In this document: in pieces, positions 30,251 through 42,611 of the stretch
How positions within the stretch are numbered: position 1 is the first letter of the stretch
Layout of the letters: every line of letters starts with the position of its first letter
Assembly (NCBI RefSeq): GCF_023898315.1
Contig: NC_064619.1
Span: 304,210,150 to 304,274,149, forward strand
Direction of reading: 5' to 3'
DNA: 64,000 bases
DNA from: Schistocerca nitens
Taxonomy: Eukaryota > Arthropoda > Insecta > Orthoptera > Acrididae
Made by a program: the position numbers and the translations under genes
Notes under the pieces: model-generated
What the model was told of the DNA's origin: nothing
Seen by the model: only the letters and a program-made list of their open reading frames with translations
The model's database searches: none

Positions 30251-32880
30251 AGGATACAAGGTGGAAAAATCGATTTTTTAAATAACTTTATTAAATTCTA
30301 TAGTCTTTCCTGATTACATTGATATATACATTATAGGGTTTCACATGAAAAATGACCTATATATACCAAATTGTAAAGTTACGGTCATCTATGCCGCCAC
30401 GCCCCCTTTATTTCTGTTACAGAAACCAGTATTATTTCGAAAAGAACTGTGAAATTTCTGTTTCCAGCGATTATACGTATGATACATTGCACGTGTTGGT
30501 AACAGTGCAGGTTTCTAGTGTCTGTAAATGATTATCTTTGCTAGTATTTACTTTCGTTTCGCTGAAGCTGTTTGTTCATCTGTTACTGAATGTTTGTTGC
30601 CCAAGTGCTACATATATTTGTGGAAGTACATATCCTTTAGTGTGCAATAAATACGAACTATGCCACGCATCAAGAAAGTCAATAAAAGGAAATTCTATGG
30701 TAACCAGTTCACAAACAGAGAAAGCCACACTGTTGAAAGTAACCTTTGTATCAGTTCTTCACGGAAGAAACTTCCACGTGGCACGCCTCCTGCTGATTCA
30801 AATTTTTGTGTTAACAATGACGCTGTTTGTAGTGGATTTGTTGTTGTTGATGTGAGCATCTTATCTTCTTTGATAAAGGAAGTGGCGAAATGTAAACAAT
30901 GTGAGGGTGTAGGCTGTCTGGAAATAACTGAATAACAAAGTAGCAGGAAGAGTTTGATGTCAAAATTAGTTTTTCTGTGTAGCTCCTGCAATAAATCTAC
31001 CTCGAAAATGACTTCCAGCATTGTGCATAACTCCTACGATGTGAATTTGAAGTTAGTGTATGCAATAGGAAAAGGAAAAAAGGTTGCTCAAACGTTTTGA
31101 TGTTTGATGGATCTTTCTCCTCTTGCCAGTAGGTTCAACAAGTACATAAAAATAATTTTTGGGTGCCTTGATGGTTGTGTCTAAAGCATCTATAAAACGT
31201 GCAGTAGAAGAACATGTAAATATTAGTGGAACCAGGGGCATTGCTGTTGCACTTGATGGAACGTGGCTACTTCTATGGAGAATGGAAAAGTTGTTGATGT
31301 TGAATGTTTATCTAAGTATTGCCCCACCTGGCATGGTAACAGTCAAGGACATACTGAAGATCCGTGTTCTAAAAATTATGATGGTCACAGTGGAGGTATG
31401 GAGTGTGATGGAGTTCTAAAAATAATTCAGAGTTCGGTGCCCGTTTATAACATTAGATATACGAAGTACCCAGTCGATGGGTACTCTAAAGCTTTCAGTA
31501 AAATTAACGAGTTCAATGTTTATGGTGATACTTTGGTAACAAAACTGGAGTCTTGTGGACATGTGCAAAAGAGGATGGGTGCTAGATTGAGGAAGCTACG
31601 AAGGGAAATGAAAGTTGCTATCTGATGGAAAATCTCTGTCTGGCCGAGGCAGATTGACAGAAACTGAAATAGACCTTCAGCAGAGTTATTATGGACTGGC
31701 CATTGAGTTAACTGCACCTCTGAATGATGTTACAGTAATGAGAAAAGCCGTATGGGCCACCTACTTTCATAAGTTGTCCACAGATGACCACCCTGTTCAC
31801 AGACTTTGCCCTAGAGGAGCAGATTCTTGGTGTGGTTACCAAAAAGCAAAAGAAAGTGGTCAAATATACCATCATAAGCATTCTCTTCCTGAGTCTGTTA
31901 TGAATGAAAGAAAACCAACTTTTAGACATCTGTTTTGCTTAGTAAATGTCTTCAAGGGGACACCCATAATACAAATGAAAGTTCCAACCATTTCATATGG
32001 GAAAGATTACCCAAGAAATTTTTTGTAGGACTAAATACATTAAAAGTTGGTGTACTAGATGCAGCGATATGCTTCAATGATGGACTGATAGGAAGGTTGG
32101 AAGTTTTGAGAAATTTAGGCATAAAATGTGGCTCTAATATGGAAGATCAATTGCTTGCGTGTGATAGACAACGGGTGCATGAAGCTGAAACATTCGCTCT
32201 TCAAGTTACCAAAGAAGCAAGAAGTGCTAAAAGGAATGCCAAGATGAAGCTTGAAGATGAAGAAATGCTGCAGGATGACGACTATGCTTCAGGAATGTTC
32301 TGAGGCACAGTTTAATTGGACTCATATCTTCATTCACAATTTCCTACAAGTTGTATTTTTTAAGAATTCAGGTGCAAATACTTCCTAAAGTTTATAAAGC
32401 ATTGTTCTAATATTTTTTCTGTAATTTACTTTAGTCCATTCTTTTTTGTAGACCTAAGCTTTGTTGCAGAATCAACTAAATTATAGAAAAAATAACATTT
32501 TTACTAGGAAAAAATTATAAAAATTAAAATGTAAGATGTGATTTTTATATCCTTGTAATATACATAATACGTGTAGTTAAATAGGTCCAGTACCTCAGCC
32601 ATCATGTCATGCATATCTGGTAAAAATTTGGTCTCCTTCAAATGTATAACAGTTTGAGGAACCATTTTGGAAAAAAATGCATCAATTTCTTTGTAATTTT
32701 TTAATGACCCTAAACAGTTTCAGAAATATTCAAAATACTTCTAATTTGTTTAGAAAGTGTGCTGCATTACCTGATATCAACAAAAAATCTGTCAAACATA
32801 TACATTATAAACAGTGCTTGAAAGAAATAAGTGTTGATTTTTACATAACATTGGCCGGAAAAGTACCCTGTATCCTTAAA
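30245..32880 (+). mobile_element. Mutator-like (MULE) DNA transposon, decayed
   Basis: Encodes a Mutator-type transposase (see next entry). A 15-bp string TTAAGGATACARGGT lies at about 30248-30262 and, inverted, near 32867-32881; it may be the tip of the TIRs. I could not find the expected 8-10-bp TSD, so the boundaries are tentative. Confidence 0.6.
30660..32303 (+). pseudogene. Mutator-like transposase, frameshifted
   Basis: Starts 'MPRIKKVNKRKFYGNQFTN' and carries an N-terminal cysteine-rich region ('KCKQCEGVGC', then 'CSSCNKST'). After stops at about 30933 and 31098 come 'ASIKRAVEEHVNISGTRGIA' with 'VALDGTW' (first catalytic Asp region), 'VVDVECLSKYCPTW', 'HSGGMECDGVL' and 'RYTKYPVDGYSKAF' (second-Asp region). 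Then come 'ESCGHVQKRMGARLRKLR', 'SGRGRLTETEIDLQQSYYGL', 'HKLSTDDHPVHRLCPRGADS' and 'TNESSNHFIWERLPK' (third acidic region). It ends 'DDDYASGMF'. This order is that of arthropod Mutator-like transposases. At least four frame changes or stops break it. Confidence 0.85.
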
Positions 32881-33079
32881 GTTGTTGTTACGACAGCAGT
32901 TACACTGGTCAGTCATTTTGAACGATTTCAGAACGCTACACAGAGCACTGGCGCCACGCTAAATATTACAATTTCCGCAAATCTGCTGTTGCCGAACACA
33001 GCCTCATGAACGCTGGTATTACTAAGTTTGATGAAGCGCAAATGCTTCCACCTACTGGGGTCCTGTCGTCAGAGAAGTC
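32304..33079. other. 3' part of the MULE and unassigned sequence
   Basis: AT-rich to ~32760. A 110-codon plus-strand frame (32677-33009) has no motif. Confidence 0.45.
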
Positions 33080-33420
33080 ACTAGGATCAAAATGTGCAAA
33101 AGCTATAACCGGGACGCCCGCCCATCCTGTGTATGGAAACGCGCGCTTGATGCTGAAAGGTTACAGAGAAATATGCTGAGTTATGCATCATCCAAGGAAA
33201 TCAGCAACGCTGCCAATATTCCTCCATCATAGACACTGATATAATTTCTTGCTGCATATGGATGTTCTGTTTCTTCGCTATGTCTGCATGAGACAATTCG
33301 GCCAACTAAATAAAGTAACACACGGCCTGTAGATAACTCTGACGATGACGACAGAGGAAGTTCGGGATTATACACAATTCTGGCACGTCAACTAATGAGT
33401 AAACTATTTATTCGAGATGT
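33080..33420 (-). repeat. right inverted copy flanking the Mutator-like element
   Basis: Complement of 29925-30250 with substantial divergence. A short minus-strand frame (33181-33375) retains 'GRVLLYLVGRIVSCRHSEE'. Confidence 0.75.
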
Positions 33421-33685
33421 TGCTGCGAAAAATTACGTTCTCACAAATCGTCATTTGGTCGTATTTGCACAAGCTCTTTGATAAGAAAGCCCCAGAAACC
33501 ATTGACACTAAACAGTGGTACCTTTGATGAAAACCTAACATGTGTTCTTCCTTGACCCACGCTATGCTTTGTCACAGCAAAATATTCTGTCTGACCGAGG
33601 CGAATGCTTCGTACGTGACGTGTATGGTGTTCCCCTAGTGCCCTCACAAAGTTGGTGGTGGGGGGTCTGCGTACCGTAGGAATGT

Positions 33686-33885
33686 TCAAATGGTTCAAAT
33701 GGCTCTGAGCACTATGGGACTTAACTTCTAAGGTCATCAGTCCCCTAGAACTTAGAACTACTTAAACCTAACTAACCTAAGGACATCACACACATCCATG
33801 CCCAAGGCAGGATTCGAACCTGTGACCGTAGCAGCCGCGCGATTCCAGACTGTAGCGCCTTTAACCGCTTGGCCACCACGGCCGG
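33686..33885 (-). mobile_element. SINE-A, full length, minus orientation
   Basis: Perfect 11-bp TSD CGTAGGAATGT at 33675-33685 and 33886-33896; full head with box B and full tail. Confidence 0.95.
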
Positions 33886-34163
33886 CGTAGGAATGTCAGA
33901 AACTTTAATTCTTGTTATGGCTGCTTCTTGACCGGCTGGAGAGGATATCTGATTTGTATCTCCGATTAGCCGTTCTTGTAACCTGCATTCAGGCTTTTCT
34001 CATCGCAGGCGGTTAGAGCTCAGAGCGCCTGGGTGGTGACCAGTGTTGCTGTGTGGTGGACGGTAGGAAATATTCGCGTTCGTGTTATTTTATTGCAGAC
34101 GAAATGCTCAGCGTGCCACCCAGGAACAGGAGACATCCATTTTTTTACAACCAATGTGAACTA

Positions 34164-35631
34164 CACTCATGCTCATAAATTAAGGATAATTGCAGAATGT
34201 GCTGCCACACAACGTGGCACTACAAGAAACTGACGCTAATAGCACAGGGACATAGGGAACACACACGACACAAATCTGTAAGTCCACGGTATTGGTGATA
34301 AGTTGAGAAAACCGTCCCGAAACACATATGCTACAAAACGCCACTGTTTCCTGTGCATGTACCCGACATCAATACGGGATATGATCACCATGCACACGTA
34401 CACAGGCCGCACAACGTGCTGGCATACTCTGGATCTGGTGGTCAAGCAGCTGCTGGGGTATAGCCTCCCATTCTTGCACCACTGCCTGTCGGAGCTCCTG
34501 AAGTGTTGTAGGGGTTTGAAGACGTGCAGCGATACGTCGACCGAGAGCATCCCAGACGTGGTCGATAGGGCTTAGGTCTGGAGAACAGGCAGGTCATTCC
34601 ATTCGCCTGATATCTTCTGTCTCAAGGTACTTCTCCAAGATGGCAGCTCGATGGGGCCGTGCGTTATCATCCATAAGGAGGAAGGTGGGACCCACTGCAC
34701 CCCTGAAAAGGCGGACATATTGGTGCAAAATGACGTCCCGATACACCTGACCTACTACAGTTCCTTTGTCAAAGACATGCTGGGGTGTACGTGCACCACT
34801 GATAATCCCACCCAACACCATCAAACTACGACCTCCATACAGGTGCCTTTCGACATTAAGGGGTTGGTATCTGGTTCCTGGTTCACTCCAGATGAAAACC
34901 CGGTGAGAATCACTGTTCAGATTATACCTCGACTCGTTCGTGAAGATAACCTGGGACCACTGTTTCAATGACCATGTACTGTGTTCTTGACACCAGGCTT
35001 TACGGGCTCTCCTGTGACCAGGGTTCAGTGGAATGCACCTTGCAGGTCTCCGGCCGAATAAGCCATGTCTGTTCAGTCGTCTGTAGACTGTGTGTCTGGA
35101 GACAACTGTTCCAGTGGCTGCGGTAAGGTCCCGAGCAATGCTACTTGCAGTACTCCGTGGCCGTCTGCGGGCACTGATGGTGAGATATCGGTCTTCTTGT
35201 GGTGTTGCACACTGTGGACGTCCCGTACTGTAGCGCCTGGACCTGTCTCCTGTCTGCTGGAATCGTTGCCATAATCTTGAGATCACACTTTGTGGCACAC
35301 GAAGGGCCCGTGCTACGACCTGCTGTGTTTGACCAGCATCCAGTCGCCCTAGTATTATATCCCTCATAACGTCATCAATATGTGTTCTTTGAGCCATTTT
35401 CAACACAAAGTCACCACGTCTGAAAACGTCTGCACACTTACTCGCTGCACCGTACTCTGACTGCACCAACACACTTCTGCGTATGCGGACTGTTGCCAGC
35501 CCCACCGTGCGACGACCGCAAGTCAAATTCACCGCATGGACATACCCCTAGGTGATTTAAACCCGCAGACCGCCCACCAGAGCACTGTTTCACCATGTAT
35601 CAGCATTATCCTTAATTTATGAGCATGAGTG
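34164..35631 (-). mobile_element. Tc1-family transposon with intact ends
   Basis: TIRs of about 28 bp begin CACTCATGCTCATAAATTAA at both ends, with TA duplications at 34162-34163 and 35632-35633. Length is 1468 bp. One transposase gene, inactivated (next entry). A diverged sister copy lies at 43085-44480. Confidence 0.93.
34369..35397 (-). pseudogene. Tc1 transposase, catalytic residues mutated plus one nonsense codon
   Basis: The frame from the Met at 35397 ('MAQRTHIDDVMRDIILGRLD') would give 342 residues, the normal Tc1 length, and has no frameshift. Residues ~1-110 are the helix-turn-helix DNA-binding region. Three defects hit the catalytic core. The first Asp motif reads 'FTNES' (Asn codon at 34936-34938). 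The Trp before 'PACSPDL' is a TGA stop at 34594-34596. The last acidic residue is Asp ('SPIDHVW', 34561-34563) where the sister copy at 43085 has Glu. 'MDDNARPH' is intact. The ends remain usable in trans. Confidence 0.92.
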
Positions 35632-36098
35632 TAGATTCTGTCGAGGTGTCTCAGGAATTCTATCCAGATATCACCACAATGATCATCTGAATGCTCCATT
35701 ATTGTAAAGACACAAGGTTAGGCAGATGGGATCGATGCTGATAAACGGGTCACATGCAGCAATACTCTGACCGAGCGTTGAGCCACGGCGTACACTGACT
35801 GTTGTCCCCCCGCCTGCAGAGATGATTACCGAAACCAGGAGACACTTCAGAATGCGATGTACGTTAGATTAGATTAGATTAATACTAGTTCCATGGATCA
35901 TGAATAAGATATTTCGTAATGATGTGCAACGAGTCAAATTTTCCAATACATGACATAATTAAGTTAATTTAACAACATACTTAAGTTAATATAACAACTT
36001 TTTTATTTTATTTATTTTTTTAAATATTTTTTTTCTATTTTTTCTTAATTTAAATCTAAAAAGTCCTCTATGGAGTAGAAGGAGTTGTCATTCAGAAA

Positions 36099-38508
36099 TT
36101 ATTTTAATTTCTTCTTAAATACTTGTTGGTTATCTGTCAGACTTTTGATACTATTTGGTAAGTGACCAAAGACTTTAGTGCCAGTATAATTCACCCCTTT
36201 CTGTGCCAAAGTTAGATTTAATCTTGAATAGTGAAGATCATCCTTTCTCCTAGTATTGTAGTTATGCACACTGCTATTCCTTTTGAATTGGGTTTGGTTG
36301 TTAATAACAAATTTCATAAGAGAGTATATATACTGAGAAGCTACTGTGAATATCCCTAGATCCTTAAATAAATGTCTGCAGGATGATCTTGGGTGGACTC
36401 CAGCTATTATTCTGATTACATGCTTTTGTGCAATAAATACTTTATTCCTCAGTGATGAATTACCCCAAAATATGATGCCATATGAAAGCAATGAGTGAAA
36501 ATAGGCGTAGTAAGCTAATTTACTAATATGTTTATCACCAAAATTTGCAATGACCCTTATTGCATAAGTAGCTGAACTGAAACGTTTCAGCAGATCATCA
36601 ATGTGTTTCTTCCAATTTAATCTCTCATCAATGGACACACCTAAAAATTTGGGATATTCTACCTTAGCTATATGCTTCTGATTAAGGTCTATATTTATTA
36701 ATGGCGTCATACCATTCACTGTACGGAACTGTATGTACTGTGTCTTATCAAAATTCAGTGAGAGTCCGTTTACAAGGACCCACTTAGTAATTTTCTGAAA
36801 GACAGTATTGAAAATTTCACCAGTTAATTCTTGTTTGTCAGGTGTGATTACTATACTTGTATCATCAGCAAAGAGAATTAACTTTGCCTCTTCATGAATA
36901 TAGAATGGCAAGTCATTAATATATATATTAAGAACAACAAAGGACCCAAGACTGACCCTTGTGGAACTGCATTCTTGATAGTTCCCCAGTTTGAGGAATG
37001 TGCTGATCTTTGCATATTATGAGAACTACTTATTTCAACTTTCTGCACTCTTCCAGTTAGGTACAAATTAAACCATTTGTGCACTGTCCCACTCATGCCA
37101 CAATACTTGAGCTTGTATAGCAGAATTTCATGATTTACACAATCAAAAGCCTTTGAGAGATCACAAAAAATCCCAATGGGTGGTGTTCGGTTATTTAGAT
37201 CATTCAAAATTTGATTGGTGAAAGCATATATGGCATTTTCTGTTGAAAAACCTTTCTGGAAACCAAACTGACATTTTGTTAGTAGTTCATTTTTACAGAT
37301 ATGTGAAGCTTCTCTTGAATACATTACTTTCTCAAAAATTTTGGATAAAGCTGTTAGAAGGGAGATTGGACGGTAATTGTTGACATCAGATCTATCCCCC
37401 TTTTTATGCAAAGGTATAACAATAGCATATTTCAGTCTGTCAGGGAAAATGCCCTGTTCCAGAGAGCTATTACACAGGTGGCTGAAAATCTTATCTGTTG
37501 AGAACAAGATTTTAGTATTTTGCTGGAAATGCCATCAATTCCATGTGAGTTTTTGCTTTTAAGCAAGTTTATTATTTTTCTAATTTCAGAGGGAGAAGTG
37601 GGTGAGATTTCAATTGTATCAAATTGCATAGGTATGGCCTCTTCCATTAACAGCCTAGCATCTTCTAATGAACACCTGGATCCTACTATATCCACAACAT
37701 TTAGAAAATGATTATTAAAAATATTTTCAACTTCTGACTTTTTGTTCATAAAGTTTTCATTCAATTTGATGGTAATACTGTCCTCCTGTGCTCTTGGTTG
37801 ACCTGTTTCTCTTTTAATAATATTCCAAATTGTTTTAATTTTATTATCAGAGTTGCTGATTTCAGACATGATACACATACTTCTGGATTTTTTAATAACT
37901 TTTCTTAATATAACACAGTAGTTTTTATAATGTTTGATAGTTTCTGGGTCACTACTCTTTCTTACTGTCATACACATTTCCCTTTTCCGGTTACAAGATA
38001 TTTTTATACCCTTAGTATGCCATGGTTTGTTACAAGGTTTCTTACGAATATATTTAACTATTTTCTTGGGGAAGCAGTTTTCAAATGCATTTACAAAAAT
38101 GTCATGAAATAAATTATATTTTAAATTGGCATCAGGTTCACGGTACACCTCATCCCAGTCTAACTGCTGCAGGCTTTCCCTGAAATTTGCAATTGTTAAA
38201 TCATTGACTGAACGTACTACTTTGGAGGACTGTTTAGTATTGCTGAATGGAGCTATGTCATATATTGTAACTAGTTGTGCACCATGATCAGAAAGACCAT
38301 TCTCAACAGGCTGAGCATTTATCTGGTTAAACTTATCTTGGTCTATAAAGAAGTTATCTATCAGTGAGCTGCTATCCTTTACCACCCAAGTAGGAAAATC
38401 AATAACGGGTGTCAAATTGAAAGAACCGAGTAATACTGCAAGGTCATTTTTCCTATTACCCTCTTTCAGAGAATCTACATTGAAGTCTGTCTGTCTGACA
38501 GATAGCAC
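36099..38508 (-). pseudogene. LINE ORF2: reverse transcriptase part
   Basis: The minus strand reads, from 38508 down: the linker between endonuclease and RT; 'GIDGISSKILKSC'; 'LHKKGDRSDVNNYRPISLLT'; 'FEKVMYSREASHICKNELLT'; 'GIFCDLSKAFDCVNHEILLY'; 'VPQGSVLGPLLFLIYI'; the catalytic 'LILFADDTSIVI' at ~36878; 'NGLSLNFDKTQYIQF'; and 'FLGVSIDERLNWKKHIDDLL'. It closes with the C-terminal 'CRHLFKDLGIFTV' and 'FGHLPNSIKSL'. Overlapping frames at 36878-36911 and 37432-37507 show two frameshifts. Otherwise the RT motifs are complete. Confidence 0.92.
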
Positions 38509-39157
38509 AACAAGGAGTCCAAATTTTTCAGAAATAGATGAAAATTTCCTGATGGGGACCTATATACAGTTACAATTATAAATGTGCCTTTATTTAACTT
38601 GAGCTCACAGGCACATGCTTCTATATGTTTCTCTATAGAAAACTTTTTTCTTTCTATACTTTTTGCACAATGATAACTTTTGACATATATGGCAACTCCT
38701 CCTTTCTCCATATTTTCTCTCATTACATGTGCAGAGAGCTTATATCCACTTACATTTACCTTATCCATATCAGTAACAATGTGATGCTCAGACAGGCATA
38801 GTATATCTATTTCATCCTCAGCTTCTAAATCTTCTAAACAAACCAGAAGCTCATCTATTTTATTCTTTAAACTCCCAATATTTTGATGAAATATACTTAC
38901 ATTATTTTTAATTATACTTTTATGAGAACCTTTCCTTATTCTAACATTTGCAGTACTCTCCTGTCTTTCTCATTGTGCTTAGGCCTAGTTCCTATACCAG
39001 TGGTCACACGGTGTTCAGAGAGGCAGATTATGTCAACTGGGTTGGGTGACTTTAATTCATCAATGCAATTACCTAGGACTGAGATACAACTTGGTGGAGA
39101 TAAAATTTCTGGTGATTGGTGAAAATTTATAATTGACAGCTGTGATTGGTGATCCAA
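38475..39157 (-). pseudogene. LINE ORF2: endonuclease part
   Basis: Apurinic/apyrimidinic-like endonuclease fragments: 'VDIICLSEHRV' (39157-38936), and 'SGYKLSAHVMRENMEKGGVA' with 'IIVTVYRSPSGNFHLFLKNL' (38768-38475). The spacing fits an EEP-fold nuclease that nicks the target for reverse transcription. Broken by stops between the pieces. Confidence 0.8.
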
Positions 39158-39249
39158 TGTGCTAGAATTGTGCTGTTTAATTTCTTTCCTAAACTGAAGA
39201 TTTGTTTCAATCCTGACCTCTCGTAGAACTTGACATCTTACTGTCTCAC

Positions 39250-39980
39250 CTATCCTAAAAAAGGTGCTGCTCCAACACCTGTAACCACTGGTATTTTACC
39301 ATTCATGGCAGTGCCTCCCCTCCTTAAATTTCCTGCTATTACCCCAGCCAGTTTCCCCTTCCCTTTGCTGTTGAGATATAGGCCGTGCCTGGTATAGTCC
39401 CACCTACTGAGAGAATCAACAGGAACCACACCAATATGAGCCCCCGCACCCGACCCAAGCAGCCGTTCCAACTCCAAATTAACTCTCCCAACAGAAGAGT
39501 CCAAAATGAGGCCGGTCATGGCGTCTCAGGACAGATACAAATTCAACATTGGTGTGTTTCGATGCCGACGCAATCTTTACCAGGTCACACTCTATACTGT
39601 ACCCAGGATCTCTGTCGATGCTGTTGCCTGGCCCTCCCACAATAACCACGGTGTCTTCCCTGGTAAATCCTTTACAGAGTGAACCTAAATCCTCTGTCAC
39701 CTGATCCAGACTAGCACTTGGTTTGAAAAAATTTGTGGCCTGGTATTCTGGTCCTTCGGCAGCCGCAACTGCACAACAGGCCCACTGTAGTGCGCATAAA
39801 TACTGTATGTCCGGCAAGGCTGGTCATCGGCCAAATCGGCCAGCCATTAATCACCCATCTTCGTAGTATCTGGTTCCTCTGCGACATCACCATCCCTTTG
39901 GCGTCATCCTGACACAACTGCCTACCAGCAAGGTTCAGTTGCCGCATGACACGCCGACGGTCGAACAGGCGCCCTCCCAC
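39250..39980 (-). pseudogene. LINE ORF1 with SGNH-hydrolase-like domain
   Basis: 'GFTREDTVVIVGGPGNSIDR' (block around a Gly-Gly-x-Asn motif), a central 'ASKHTNVEFVSVLRRHD', and after a frameshift near 39500 'RVNLELERLL' and 'YTRHGLYLNSKGKGKLAGVI'. The final block supplies the Asp/His-type motif ('DYTRHGLYLN'). This is the SGNH/esterase domain found in ORF1 of some CR1-group LINEs, thought to act on lipids or membranes. The N-terminal part (39980-39817) lies in another frame. The catalytic Ser block (GDS) was not identified. Confidence 0.65.
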
Positions 39981-41338
39981 TAACCGAACCGCTGGGCACC
40001 CGACTCTCTTTTGTAGCTAGTTTGAGAGCCCAAATGCAATGGAAATGTTTCAGACGTCACAGTTCCAAACAGCCCTGACGTCGACGGCGTCACTATAGTG
40101 ACATGGTGTCACCATAGCGACGGTGGTTACTGAGGTTAATAAATCAATCAAGAAGTACAGCAGAGTATTTTCACTAGAATGAGCACATAAACAGTTACTG
40201 CCGTCCTACGTAGACAATGAATGGCCATCGTTTAGTTCCAGTATGATGGACGTAGAGGAATTACGGGCAAAGTTTAAACAGATTGTAAATTGTGCTGTCG
40301 AGAAGTATGTTCTGAGGAAATGGGTTAAGGACGGAAAAGACCCAACGTGCTTTAAAAATAAAATTTGTAAATTCCAGGACGTGAAGACTATTGCACTCTC
40401 CGTTTAAAAAAGAACGCGCACACAGGTAGAGATTAGTAGAGTTTCGCGAGTCTGTTATGAGATACATGCGCGAAGCATGTAACATCTACCACCGTCATTC
40501 TTTAGCAAAATATGTTGCCAAGAACCTGAAAAAAATTCTGGTCTTGGTTAAATTAGTTAAGCCGGTCGAAGGCTTCTGTCCAGTCATTTATTTACCAATC
40601 TCGTGCGGCAACAGAAGATAGCAAAAGGAAAGCTGAAGTTCTAAATTTCACATGTAAGAAATCGTTTATGCAGGAGGATTGTACATACAGTCGTTCGACA
40701 ATCGTAGAGATTCCTGTATGGAAGACACGGTAACAGGCATCCCTGGCACAGAGAAACAACTGAAAGACTTGAAAACAAGTAAGTCGCCAGGTAGGTATGG
40801 AATCCCAGTTCGATTTTACAAAGACTAATCTACGGCATTTGCGTCTTACTTAGCTTACATATCTCGCCCAATGCAAAGTTCCAAGCCACTGGGAAAAAGC
40901 GCAGTGACTCCTGTGTATAAGAAGTGTAAAAGAACAGAGCCGCTAAATTACAGATCAATATCCGTAACCTCACTTTTCTGCAGAATTCTTGAACATATTC
41001 TCAGTTCGAATATAATATACGTCCTTAAGACCGAGAAGTATACAGGGTGAGTCAGGATGGAAGGTACATGCTTTGAGGGGTGATACTAGTGGTAGTGATT
41101 CTGAACAAAAATCTCCTAATAAACATATGCCCTTTTCTTAACCGTTTCCGGGCAAACCCATGAGAACAACTAGGAACGGGAAACGTGTATCGTCGTCCCT
41201 ACTAACCGTGTCAGTACGCAGTTCACTTGTGCACGGTGCAGTTGTTTAGCTCAAGTCTCAGTCCGTCAGCGCTTGTCGTGGTGCACGGTACTACAGTGTT
41301 GTTACGTGAACTACGAATACAGTTTTGTGTAGTGAAAA

Positions 41339-42330
41339 TGCCATGGATCTTCACACATGCAGAGTATGCTGACACGGTGTTTGTCTATGATTTATCCAAT
41401 TGGAACTCAAGAGCTGCTGTGCGAGAATACCAACAATGATTTCCGAGTCGCAGAGTGCCAGATAGCAGGGTGTTTTGCAGTGTGTTTCACGGATTGCGTG
41501 AGCATGTTACGCCTCCCAGCGTGCGTGTTGTCTCTGAACGTCCCGAACAACAAACTCTTAATGAAGTTGAGAACATTCCTCAAGCAGTGAAACGCAGCCC
41601 TGCTACTAGCTCTAGAAGAATTGCTGCCCAACATGGTATTCCACAAACACGAGTGATACACGAGCACCGTCTGCATCCCTTTCATCGGCAGAGTGTACAA
41701 CATCTGCATGAAGGAGATGCTGCCACCCGGCAAGAATTCTGTCAATGAATCATTGCCAATGAGCGATTAATTCCACATATTCTGTTCACTGATGAGTCAA
41801 CATTTACCCGCAACGGAATCAACAACATGCGCAACTCTTATATATGGGCATATGAAAATATGCACGCTACTGTGGAAACGAATTTTCAACGACGTTTCTC
41901 AGTCAACGTGTGGTGCGGAATTATTGATGACCAACTCATCGGTCCATTTGTTTTAGATAACGGTCTTACTGGGACACGGTATCTTGAGTTTCTTCAAAAT
42001 GTGTTACTAGAATACGTGGAGGATATCCCTTTGGCAGCACGAGCTCGTATGTACTTTCAGCATGACGGAGCTCCTACACATTCCGTACGGCCAGTGACAC
42101 AACATATCCTGGTCGTTGGATCGTTCGCCGTGGAGTCATTGCTTGGCCACCGAGGCTACCCAATCTTACCCCATTGGAATACTGTTTGTAGGGATGGCTG
42201 AAGAACGACATCTACAAGCACAGAGTGGACACAAGAGAGGAACTCCTCGCTCGTATTTTACATGCTTGTGCCCAGGTAAAGGAATGCAAAACAGCTCCGA
42301 TCAGCGACGCAACACCTGTCTACAAGACCA
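41339..42330 (+). pseudogene. Tc1/mariner-like transposase, several stops
   Basis: Starts 'MPWIFTHAEYADTVFVYDLS'. After an early stop (41437-41439) the helix-turn-helix region continues ('[20 protein letters not shown]'). The catalytic region reads 'ILFTDESTFTRNGINNMRNS' (first Asp), 'VNVWCGIIDDQLIGPFVL', and 'YFQHDGAPTHSVR' (second Asp). The third motif is in a shifted frame ('LPHWNTVC' where SPDLTP-like sequence is expected). Related by eye to the C-terminal fragment at 7949. Inactive. Confidence 0.85.
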
Positions 42331-42433
42331 GCAACATGCATTGAAGTTGACGGTGATCTGTTTGAACATCTTCTGTGAGGAAACGTACACAATTAAACAA
42401 ACCATAACATAACAGTATCTTAATTTACCGTTA

Positions 42434-42611
42434 AAAATGGTTCAAATGGCTCTGAGCACTATGGGACTTAACATCTATGGTCATCAGTCCCCTAGAACTT
42501 AGAACTACCTAAACCTAACTAACCTAAGGACATCACACAACACCCAGTCATCACGAGGCAGAGAAAATCCCTGACCCCGCCGGGAATCGAACCCGGGATC
42601 CCGGGCGTGGG
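42434..42611 (-). mobile_element. mosaic SINE: SINE-A tail with a different tRNA head
   Basis: The tail is SINE-A ('GGTTAGTTAGGTTTAGGTAG', 'CAGAGCCATTTGAACC'), but the head reads 'CCGGGTTCGATTCCCGGCGG', a Gly-tRNA-like box B, followed by 'TCAGGGATTTTCTCTGCC'. 11-bp TSD ATTTACCGTTA at 42423-42433 and 42612-42622. Inserted next to the right TIR of the Tc1/mariner-like element. Confidence 0.9.

Larger units (their letters stand above)
35870..39990 (-). mobile_element. Jockey/CR1-type LINE, near full length
   Basis: About 4.1 kb on the minus strand with ORF1, endonuclease and RT in order, ending at a TAATC-type short repeat (35873-35885). The 5' end is not defined but lies at or beyond ~39985. 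Several frameshifts are spread over otherwise well-preserved reading frames. Confidence 0.85.
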
